This document shows, in pieces, positions 54,582 through 64,000 of a stretch of 64,000 nucleotides of DNA; within the stretch, counting starts at the first letter, position 1; each line of letters starts with the position of its first letter. The notes beneath the pieces were generated by a model. It saw only the letters and a program-made list of their open reading frames with translations, was not told the DNA's origin and did not search any database. The stretch is taken from positions 6,384,971 to 6,448,970 of the forward strand of contig NC_081333.1 in the NCBI RefSeq assembly GCF_022539665.2. The letters are read 5' to 3'. The DNA is from Daphnia carinata (lineage: Eukaryota; Arthropoda; Branchiopoda; Diplostraca; Daphniidae). The translations under genes were made by a program, and so were the position numbers.

Positions 54582-55059
54582 CGTAAAAAATCGTTTAAGT
54601 TTTACGACGGACTATTAATAAGATCCCTTGTATTGGTCGAAGGTGGTTATTTCAGATGAAAAGACGTTTGAGTATTAACATTTTGAAAATTAATGTTAGA
54701 TTATAGTGTCTTATGAATTAGTTATTGATTATTCTATTAAGGTTTGCCGAGTGGGTAGAGTTTTTTTCTACCGAAAAAAAGGCATGAGATCTCAGCGAGG
54801 AACATATTCAGCCAATCAATTGGAATGGACGAAAAATAGTTCCTGTTTGGGTTTGTTCGGTTTTAACTATCATTTTAAATTAATTGTTCCCTCACCCACA
54901 GTTCTGTTACATCTCAATCTACTATCTTTATAAAAGCCAAAGGTCTATTTGTGGGAGGAGTTTGTTTGTGTATCTGTCTGTGTGTTTGTCCGAAAAACCT
55001 AACGGCGTGCGCACGCCGTCATTGGTTCGCGAGCAGTCACGTGTCGTTTTTCTACCTGC

Positions 55060-55260
55060 TAAAAGGTTCGACTACCTGAAAAAAGGTTTAAACTGCCTTT
55101 GGCAAGGCTTAACATTTTCTTTTCCTTTCGGTATCCCTTTTGCTATTGGTGGTGTTGACATCACGTGCTTTTTTCTACCTGGAAAAAGGTTCGACTACCT
55201 GAAAAAGGGTTCGACTACCTGAGAAAAGGTTCGACTACCTGGGAAAAGGTTCGACCTGCC
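55060..55260 (+). repeat. Short tandem repeat GGTTCGACTACCTG(A/G)(A/G)AAAA
   Basis: About five copies of GGTTCGACTACCTG followed by A/G-rich spacers occur here. Related copies lie at about 56254-56300 and a variant near 60208. They are part of the Helitron interior. Confidence 0.8.
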
Positions 55261-56862
55261 GCGGGGTAAGCTTAACCTTTTATTTCGTTTCCACTTTTCC
55301 CTTTAATTAGTCATTCCCAACCTTCGCATTCCGCATTTTAGCAATTCATTTCCACTATCATTGGCACATTGGCGTCAGACGAAAAACAGCCACCGTGATT
55401 TAAACAACAAACAACACAAAACTTTCTGCTGTGATATCTTAATTGGGGTAAGCGATTTAATAGAACACATTTATAAAAATCTGCATATCTGATTTGCAAC
55501 CTAATTTTTACTTTACGATGAACAGGTTTTAATTTATTGGACAGTAGTAGTGTGGTTTAGTGTGAGCTGGTTAATCTCAGCTCGCTCAAAAATAAAGCCA
55601 TTTGATGTATTGCAGTGAAGAAATGTATTCCTTTCCTGCACATTTTAATAGGTAACATGATACATTCAAATATTTATGACTCATTTGCAGAAGTAAGTAG
55701 TTCATCACCCTCAAGTTATTTTGTTCAACTTTTCCAACAACGTCCAAGTGAAAGTGCTCTGCCTCCCTATTTTAATTCTATTTTTAAATGTATCGATGCT
55801 TCAGTTGACTAATTGGCTGCCTTTTACATTTACAGAAAGATAGTGGCTACAGCTGAAGATCACAGATTTTTTCGCTTACATCTGAGCAACTGAAAGCAAT
55901 GTCACCTCATTGGTATACAACACTCGATAACTAATGTTTAACATAAAGCTTAGCAAGACATGTATGACTTTAACCTTTCAATATTTATTTGTCAACAGGT
56001 ACTTCAGGAAACCTGCAGGTATTAGCATACAACAACAACAACCATCCATAACCACCAGTGTTGAACTTTGTTAACATTCCAAGTGAACAGGCTCTGAAAT
56101 TCCATTTCAGTTCTTGTTCAACATGTGTTGATGGTTAGGTAAGCAAATAGAGTATTGTTTCTGTTTACTAAAAGGCAGTGTGGCTTCTTCATAATTACAC
56201 GAATTTTATCAAATTTGAAGCATTCCTTGAGCCGCATTAGTTTTATTTTATTTAGGTTCGACTACCTTCGAAAAGGTTCCGAATACCTGAGAAAAGTTCG
56301 ACCTGCCGCCGGCTCGGCTTACCCTTTTGCCTTTTCCCGTTTTCCCTTTAATTAGTCATTCCAAACCACCGCATTTTTCTATCCGTTTCCACCATCGTTG
56401 ACACATTGTCGTCAGACGAAATTGAGCCGACATTCACCCAACTCATTGTACACAAAAACGTCCTGCTGTCATATTTTAACTGGGATAAGCTATTTCTTGT
56501 AACACATTTCTTTCAAACATTCTACATTTCTTATTTTTTAACGTGGTTTTCATTTGAACAGGTGATAATTTATGGACAATAGTATGGTTGAATGTCTCCC
56601 AGCTCGCCGAAAAGAAAGCCTCTGGATATATATATTGCTGTGAAAAATTTTATCCTCTTCCTCCACATTTAAATAGGTAACATCTTACATTCAAATCAGC
56701 ATGACTCACTTGCAGACGGTGGCGTTCAACTATATTCATCACCCCCAAATTAACTGTGTTTAATTTTTTCAACCTCATACAGTTGAAAGGGCTCTGCATT
56801 TCTACCTCAAAGTTATTTTAAAATGTGTCTTTGACTAATTGGCTATTGCTTACATTCACAGA

Positions 56863-56959
56863 AAGACAATGGCTTCATCTGAAGATCACAAATTTCTTCC
56901 CGCTTACATCTGGTCAACTAAAAGCAATGTGAACCTCATAGGTGAACAGCACTCGGTAA
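56863..56959 (+). other. Exon-like module A in the Helitron
   Basis: After an acceptor-like TTACATTCACAG, the plus strand reads MASSEDHKFLPAYIWSTKSN and continues open to GEQHS, ending at a GTAAGT donor (56960). A degenerate copy starts near 55835. A strong donor plus an open frame suggests a captured exon, but the parent gene is not recognised. Confidence 0.45.
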
Positions 56960-57289
56960 GTTATATTTTATGTAATAAGCATAGCATGACATGTTTGATT
57001 TAAAGAATTCAATTTTTATTTCTCAACAGGTACCTCATCAAACCTGCAGATATTAGCATTCAACAAGAACCACCAGCCACAACATGCAGTATTTAACTTT
57101 GTCACCCTGTTCCAGTTGAACTGGCTCTGCACCACCACTTCAGTTCTTATTCAACACGTGTTTATGTTTTGGTAAACAAATTGACCGTTGTTTACGTTTA
57201 CAAAAAGACAGTTTGGCTTCAACTGAATTACCCAAATTTTCAATATTTACAGGAAGTATTCTCTTACTTTCATTCTGCAAATTTCTCAG

Positions 57290-57372
57290 GCACATTTCAT
57301 TTGCCACTTTGAAAGTGAACTACTACGCGAGGATGGGCTGCTGATCAATCAAAAGAAATACCAAACGCACAG
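57290..57372 (+). other. Exon-like module B, copy 1, in the Helitron
   Basis: This 83-bp block is bounded by TTTCTCAG and GTATGAAG. It reads AHFICHFESELLREDGLLIN and then QKKYQTHR with no stop. Its relative at 58412-58494 has the same length and frame. Confidence 0.5.
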
Positions 57373-58411
57373 GTATGAAGCATTCAACAAGTCAAGTTTT
57401 ATTTAAAGCTTTCAGTGGTTATTTGTCAACAAGGGCCCCATTGAAGCGGGCATTCGACAAATTCCACCACTCTAAACCAACGGCGTTAAACTTTTTCAAC
57501 ATCTTCCAGACGAAAGGGCTCTGCATATTCAGCTGTTAATAACTGACTAGGGTGACCAGTTTCTGTTAGCACATTTCTTTAGAACGCGTGTTCAACCTGG
57601 TATAATAACACTTTTAACCAAGTGATAATGGTTTTTCTTTCCGTCTGAGCAAACTAAACTCCTACTGAACTACAACGTATGTGAGATTCACCGGTTCAAA
57701 GCACTAAACCAGTCGTATACGACTTAAAGCTCTCGGGGTTTATTTGTCAACAGGTAGCTCATTCAAACATTCACGTTTAAAGTACTCAACAAGTAATACT
57801 CTCAGAATCCAGTTTTTTTCAACACCTTCCGGGTGAAAGGGCTTAGCATTTTTTGCTTCAGTTCTATTTTAACGTGCATTTATGTTTTTTTGCACTGCTT
57901 TGCTGTCTTAATTTACAAACAGACTGTGGCTTTATCCAAAAACCTCACATTTTCCCGTTTACAAGCATTCCGTTGAATTGCAATCTGCAAATTTAGCAGA
58001 CACGCTTCATTTGCAACTCCGAGAGGGAAAAGCTAGGTTAGGATGGACTGCTGGTACACTAAAAGAAATATCATCCTTTTAAGTAGACAGCACTCGATAA
58101 GTAACGTTTGAAGTAAATCTTTCAATGTTTATTTGTAATTAGATACCTCATCGATACGGGCAGATGTTGAGGTTCAACAAGTCCTACCACTCTTAACCTG
58201 TGGTGTGTAACTTTTCCCACACATTTCAGGTGATGGGCTCTTCATTTCCACATCAATTGTATTTTAAAATGTGTTGGTTCTTTTGTTTACCAATTTTGGC
58301 TGTTAGTATTCGTTTACATAAAGACATTGTGGCTTCTTTATTTGAAGATCACAAATTTTCTCACGTTTACAGATGAAGCATTCATTGGTTTGTATTCTGC
58401 AAATTTTACAG

Positions 58412-58494
58412 GCCGACTTCATTTGCAACTTTGAAACTGAAGAGCTACTCGAGAATGGACTGCTGATGGACTACAAGAAATACCAAACTCACAG
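58412..58494 (+). other. Exon-like module B, copy 2, in the Helitron
   Basis: This 83-bp block is bounded by TTTTACAG and GTGACAAG. It reads ADFICNFETEELLENGLLMD and then YKKYQTHR. It differs from copy 1 at many bases but has no indels and keeps its frame and splice-like borders. More decayed relatives occur near 58004, 58788 and 59262. Confidence 0.5.
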
Positions 58495-60453
58495 GTGACA
58501 AGCATTCAACAAGTCACGGTTTATTCAAAGCTTTCAGTAGTTATTTGTTAACAGGTGCCACACTGAAGCGTGCAGATGTTGGCATACAGCGAGTTCCACC
58601 ACTCTCAAACAACGGCGTTTAACGTTTTCAACCCATCCAGGTTAAGGGGATATACACTTTTGCTTCAGTTCTTTTTCAACATAACTTGTGGTTTTGGTTT
58701 ACCGTTTTGGCTGTTGTTTGCGTTTAAAAAAACATACTGTTTCTTAATTTAAAGATCACGTTGACTTGCATGCTGCAATTTTCACAGGCACACTCCATTT
58801 GCAATTTTCGAAGTTAAGAGCTGCGTTTTCAACCAGGTGACTACAGTTTTCTTTGACGTCGTGCTCGCCCAAAATAATGCCTAAAGCTAAGCTAATTTAA
58901 ACCACAACTAAAATACAACAAATGTGAAGCTCACACGCGCAAAGCACTCAACCAGTCTCATATGTCATGAAGCTTTCAGTGCTTATTTGTCAACAAGTAG
59001 CTCATTGAAATATGCAAATCATACCATTCACCAAGTACTACTTTCAACCAACAACATTCAGTTTTTTTAACGTCTGCCGGATGAAAGGGCTCTGCGTTGA
59101 TCATTTCAGTTCTAATTTAACATGCGTTACTATATTTCTTTCACTCCTTGGCTGTTGTTAAAATTAAAAGAAGACGGTGGCTTAATCTGAACGCTGAATG
59201 GTGAAACACTGAATGGTGAACTGGTGTAGCATATATTTGAGTTGCATTGTGCAAATTTCAGAAGCATAGTTTCATTCGCAACTTTGAAAGTGAAAAGCTG
59301 CGCGAGGATCGACTGCTGATCAACCAAAAGAAATGTCACAGGTTCGAAGCACACAACATATCACACTTGACTTAAAGCTTGCAATATTTATTATTGAACA
59401 GGTTCCTTATTGAATGATAATTCTTTAAAAAAATTTATAAAAATTTTTTTTAACTTAACGAGCTGCATCTCCAGTTCCGCTCCATTTTAACAATGATGTT
59501 ATAGTTCAATAACAGGTCAATGCCTGTATTTGGGAATTAATGGCCAATTTCTAAAATATGCAAATTCAGTTACAACTTCATATCAACAAGTCTCACATTA
59601 TGTTCATGTGCTCGCTGAAAATTTTACAATCACACTTTGTTTTCGATTACACGACAGAAACATTAAATCTTCTGGAACTATTATGCATTCTAGAGAAACG
59701 ATATCTTAAGTCTGATGTGCATATGAGCAGTCAACGAGTTTAACATGCAGCTGCAAGCTCTTGAATGTCGTATCTTTCAACAAGGTTCACAATCGAGCAA
59801 GTAACACCATCCAGTATTCTCATTTAATTTTTGATTATTGCAGTAATGTTTCAGATAACGTTTACGCTCCTGACTAAAATTGGCAATTGACAGTGGATTC
59901 CGGAAATTGGTCATATATGAGAAGGAGAATTCATTCAATGAGTACGATTTAAACCCGAAACGTTTGCGATTTCATTAGCGTAATGCTAAATCAACGCTGT
60001 TATACAACTGACGAATGAACGCTTGTTTGCCGATTCATTCGTGACCCATCACCAGATAGCAATGGAAAGGTTCTGTAAGGATTGTTAACAAAAATAGCAA
60101 AAACTACAACTGGCACTAGCGATAGGCTTAACATTTTGCCTACCCCTTTTTCGTCCCTCCTACCATTGATCGAATAGGAAAAGCGTGACATTGAAATACC
60201 TGGAGTAGGGTTCGACAACCTGAAACACATTTCCAACTGCCACCGGCAAGTGCTTAAACATTTTTTCTTTCGAAGTTAAACGAACTGGAGTAAAACTGCA
60301 TGCAGGATGAAAACGCAGATAGACGGAAAATCGCGAATCGACGCCGGATATTGGGGGGGGGGGGCTTGCCTACAGGACGAGAGAAAACGAAGTGCAGACA
60401 CTAAATACTAGAATTCACCTATTACCGTCCTGGGACGGGCCGCCATATACTAG

Positions 60454-61010
60454 TCCGATTCCATAATAGTCAACCTTCCTTCACGACCTATGCGTTGCCC
60501 CGGTTAACGATCGTGGAATCTGTTATAACCTGTTAACAAAACATGAAGTTATTATGTCTTCATATATCACACAAGAAAAGTGTTTTAATTTTAGTTGCTG
60601 CACAACTGCCCTTGAGCCGTCGATTCTTGTAGGCCGGTCTTGATTCAAATTTTTAAGAGTTCCATCTTCCGGAGCGCTCTGTTATAAACCTTTTATTAGG
60701 AAATTAGACTTGATTAATTTACAATTCCAAAATGGTCTGAAGTACAAGCCTTCGCGGCCAAAATGGCTTGAAAATTATACTGAATGACCAAGCCCTTAAC
60801 TAGCAGTCCGAAAAGACGTACTACTACCAGATCGAATAGCAGAACGATTATCTACCCGGGATATCATTCATCGAAAGATCAGCTTCTTCTTCATCGATTT
60901 CAAGAGCCCGCCTGAACTGTTACGATACCTGTACCGAAAAAGTGAGGGGAGCTTTCAGTCAACAATAACCAGCCAGGGAACCCAACTAACCCACATCGAA
61001 GTAAAGGAGA
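60454..61010. other. Spacer between the 5.5-kb Helitron and gag-like debris
   Basis: Nothing recognisable. The base composition becomes more GC-rich towards 61000, and a run of nine C residues lies at about 61028. Confidence 0.4.
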
Positions 61011-62345
61011 AGAGGCCAGCACTGGACCCCCCCCCCATCTTCCACCCTAGGGACGTTGGTGTATGGGATGGAAGGCCAGCCTGCAGGAAGAATCAGCTCA
61101 CCAATAGGAACACGGCAAGCTCAAAAATCATCAGCACAGCTAATTGGGGTAATGCCGAAGATACCCCGCCACGCGAAAGAAGATACAATAGTTACGACCA
61201 GCAAAGCATCCAAAACTTCAATAACAACAGCACATCATCCAAAGCCTTTCGGGGGTCCAGCAATAATTAGAAGTTCCCTCGAGAACCGGTTAGCAGACGC
61301 AATGAGCAACGCACGGAAAAGGATCAGGAGCTTAGGCACAGAAGAGACCGTGGAACAAATAGATACGGCAACACCTCCTGCCGAGCCAACCACACGCATA
61401 GACATCAGAAGACATCGTACCCTGGCAACCAGAGGGAAGTGCGTGAATACGGCAAACTCTTGGCGAAAATGGACGACGGGCAACACGCGATCTTACGGAG
61501 CATAACGGACCAGAGCGATGGATGCCCACCGGTCAGGCCACTGGACCGGTCTTTTCATTCTCCCTCACCAAGGCTACTTGAGCAAAAATTAGCGGACAGC
61601 ACGAACGAGCACAGGATGGAATGTTCGATTAAATTCGGCAACGAACTGATAGCGGCCCAAATAGCTAAACTGGAGAACCTCAAAATGTAAATGGAGGAGT
61701 TAAGAGCATCAAGGCCCAATTAACGGTGCATGAACTGGCAGCAGCAGAGGAATTGCGATGTTTCCTTACAAGAAACACACACTATATCTACAGGGGTAGA
61801 CTTGAGTCCCCAGTTCCTTTCTTCATCCCACCAGCAACGGGGACGAATCAGAAATTGATGGTATCTGGTTAATTACCGAAGATGATGTCTACTGGAACGA
61901 GACATCCGAGAGGTGGCGCCACCAACCTGGAACCCGGAAGCAAGACCAACACGGGCCAGAGGTGGTAGGAATCGCCCATCAAAAAGCAGAAGCAAAGGAG
62001 CCCGTGGAAGATCAGAACACCGACAAAGAGTGACTTTCGAGGATGATTACTACACGGATAGGAGCCCATCCCCCCGTGGAGGGTTCAGCTATCCACGTCG
62101 GGGCCCCTACAGACCCTCAAAAAACTGAAGGCGAAAAGGCGAAACGAAACACAACGACGGCTGTAGGAAATTCCGACGTCCAGCACATTCCGATGGGACG
62201 ACGAAGGGATAAACAGGAAGGCAATAGAAGCCCGGACACTCGGGACCGGGGAGTCGGTAGCCGAGGTAAGTCCAACACTAGGCGGGAACTAGCCAAGAAG
62301 TTCCCGGCGATTGACGAGAGTATACTGGTAGATGGCATAGGATAA
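61011..62345 (+). pseudogene. Degenerate gag-like retroelement coding remnant
   Basis: Several adjoining open segments on the plus strand (61056-61505, 61439-61690, 61913-62128, 62043-62345) lie in different frames and are Arg/Pro/Ser-rich and basic, for example PTRARGGRNRPSKSRSKGAR. Codon composition is more GC-rich than the flanks. A basic, proline-rich, broken frame next to LTR-like repeats fits a decayed gag region, but no capsid motif, zinc knuckle or polymerase is recognisable, so the assignment is weak. Confidence 0.35.
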
Positions 62346-62399
62346 AATGTAAGCGGAACTTGGCACGATTCGCCCGGCTAATCTTTGGCTTAAAAGGCC

Positions 62400-63180
62400 G
62401 ATGATCGATACTATAATATTGAAGCTACCTAACTGCTTCTACCTCTATGTAGAGCGGTCTCTACCGATAAATATTATGAGCCAACATTAAAAACCATGGT
62501 GACTGGAACCAGTTTTAGCCCAGAGAAAGGATGATGTTGCCGGAGGAGAAACCGACAGAGGGTCGATCAAGGAGAGATGGAGGTTGGAGGAAGAGAAGGA
62601 TCCTGCGGCTGAAAGATGAAAGAAACAACGATGACATCTGTTCCAGCGTTTAACTTTATGTTATCTATTTTGTATAATCAGTCAACGGTGTTTTGTAAAA
62701 TTGGGTATATAAAGACCGATTTTCGGTTGAGTAAATACACACAAGTTTTACCAAAGCCCCTGGAGTCGGCTCTTCATTTCGCTGATAACTCACCCATTCC
62801 AAATTCTCTTTATATCACTTGCTTGCTCTGTTGCTGCCCGTCGCTTCTGACCGTCATCGTCTGCCCGGCCTGAGTCAACCTGTTGAGCTGTTTCCGCCCG
62901 TCTCTTGGCCGTCCTTATCTACTCGGTGTTAAGGGATTCTGTTGAGTTGTTCTGCCCGCTGATCACAAGTCCTGTCCGCTCTTGCCGTCGCTTCAGCTGC
63001 CGTTCCACTCTAGGGGCACCACCGCATCCTCACAAGTAATTTTGCATTATTATTCGTGTCCGTCTTGTTGCCCGCGTCTCAGTGTGTCCGCGGTAATAAC
63101 TGCGTCACATCCAGAAACTCTTCGTTAAACCACGCTAACGACTGTATACTATAGTACACTCCAAATAAATCGCATCGGGG
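62400..63180 (+). mobile_element. LTR-like repeat, copy A
   Basis: 62441-62689 is related to 63771-64000. Both share CTATGTAGA(G/A)CGGTCTCTA near the start, purine-rich tracts in the middle, and CAGCGTT...GTCAACGGT at the end. Copy A continues with a TATA box (GGGTATATAAAGACC at about 62703) and an AATAAA at about 63165, an order expected of the U3-R-U5 regions of an LTR. Boundaries are not defined, and divergence between the copies is high. Confidence 0.45.
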
Positions 63181-63754
63181 AGGATCCTCCCGCCAGACAA
63201 CAACCACGCTCGGGTTAATGCACCCTACGCCACTACTTTATGCTGAGTCGGCAGTCTCCGACGAGGAGTATCGGAGCACCCCCCGTGCCCTCTCCTGATA
63301 CGCTGGGATTTCACGTCCCAGGCCAGCCTGTCATTCTACATCGTCGGTAAACGGCGATTGGAGCAGCGATTTCACCGCTTCAGCTACCTGGGACTGATCA
63401 GTCCTAGGCCACTTCTTTACTCTGAGCCAGCAGGCTCCGGCATTTGGAATTGGCACCAAGAGGCTTTTACCAAAACGACGACTACTTAGCAATCTGGAAC
63501 GGCATCGACTTTAATCTCTCTGTCAGAAAATCTGACGTCCGACCCACAGTCAGAGGGCCAGGCCGGGACTTGCAGAGTGAATACAGGTGAAACCCCGGGA
63601 GACGGAGACACAGAACCTCCAGACGGAGAAATCTAGCCAATCCCCGTGACATAAACAGACCTACCGTACAGCGGACTAAACAGTAGGTGTGGCCGGAGAA
63701 AAGGCCGTCTGCGCCGCTTAATAAGAACCAGGAACCCGGAGTATGATATTGAAA

Positions 63755-64000
63755 TTTGTTGACATACCTCCCATCTATGTAGAACGGTCTCTAGCAAGAG
63801 AGGACCGAACCATGAATCAAGAACCAACGGGAAAAGGAAGGATAGTAGCCGCCAGAGAAATCCTTCAAGTATCGGGAAAGGGAAAAAATGGAATATCGTA
63901 GGAAGGGGCTATCCCGCGGTCAGAAGAAAGAAGAGTAAGCGGCGATCTCTGCAACAGCGTTGAAATTAATGTTCGTTTAATTAATTTATTTGTCAACGGT
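63755..64000 (+). mobile_element. LTR-like repeat, copy B (runs off the window)
   Basis: This begins near TGTTGACATACCTCC and matches copy A in order of motifs (CTATGTAGAACGGTCTCTA, purine tract, GTCAACGGT). It is cut by the window end, so the TATA-box part, if present, lies outside. A TG start fits an LTR terminus. Confidence 0.45.

Larger units (their letters stand above)
54918..60453 (+). mobile_element. 5.5-kb non-autonomous Helitron with tandem exon-like modules
   Basis: The element begins TCTACTATCTTTATAAAAGC after an A (54917) and ends CTAG at 60453 before a T. A hairpin CCGTCC-TG-GGACGG (60425-60438) lies 11 bp before the CTAG. These are Helitron termini. The 3' end (CACCTATTACCGTCCTGGGACGGGCC...) resembles the 3' end of the minisatellite Helitrons (CACCTATTCCCCGGCCCTGGACGGGCC...). 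The interior has no Rep/helicase. It contains a roughly 1.05-kb direct duplication (about 55263-55870 against 56313-56900), then repeated units of about 0.3-0.45 kb between 57000 and 59400, each with 'TTTATTTGTCAACAGGTACC'-like and 'TTTGCAACTTTGAAAGTGAA'-like blocks. GGTTCGACTACCTG repeats occur near 55060-55255 and 56255. An alternative is chance termini around an unrelated satellite, but agreement at both ends makes this unlikely. Confidence 0.82.

Overview
This is a eukaryotic nuclear window, most likely from a small crustacean such as Daphnia. The evidence is multi-exon genes with introns often only 57-70 bp long, arthropod/metazoan mitochondrial and developmental genes, AT-rich intergenic DNA and abundant Helitrons. 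The genus is inferred from gene architecture and repeat content; no species-diagnostic sequence was checked.

Host genes. (1) A 14-exon HADHA gene (mitochondrial trifunctional protein alpha subunit, minus strand, 8485-11849) reconstructs to exactly 763 codons plus stop. (2) NDUFS3 (complex I 30-kDa subunit, plus strand, 22019-23227) has six exons and 267 aa. (3) ARL2BP (minus strand, 23331-24094) has five exons and 144 aa and converges on NDUFS3, with only 103 bp between the two stop codons. (4) A RUNX/Runt-domain transcription factor (minus strand, 25190-40252) has six exons, about 621 aa, a split Runt domain and a C-terminal VWRPY Groucho-recruitment motif. A two-exon unrecognised small gene (38829-39233) lies inside the first RUNX intron on the same strand. 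The first two genes serve mitochondrial energy metabolism (fatty-acid beta-oxidation and NADH oxidation). ARL2BP is an ARL2/ARL3 effector and RUNX is a developmental regulator. I see no functional linkage among the four beyond proximity.

Mobile DNA fills most of the rest. A hAT-type element (13780-16331) has a perfect 8-bp target duplication and is interrupted by a non-autonomous Helitron (14480-15791). A composite Helitron (18889-21864) ends 154 bp before the NDUFS3 start codon, and a 5'-truncated relative lies at 48514 to about 49560. These three carry a distinctive 19-bp GC-rich minisatellite. A different 5.5-kb Helitron (54918-60453) holds a tandem array of exon-like modules. A degenerate Tigger/pogo element (51889-54241), a Tc1/mariner transposase remnant (54358-54581), a retropepsin-type ORF with two fused protease domains (17051-17878) and LTR-retrotransposon-like debris (60900-64000) complete the set.

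The intervals 1-8484, about 40.3-48.5 kb and about 49.6-51.9 kb contain nothing I can assign beyond AT-rich simple repeats. The most unusual signals are the single-chain double retropepsin, the shared 3' termini of two otherwise unrelated Helitron families, and the exon-like tandem modules carried by the 5.5-kb Helitron.
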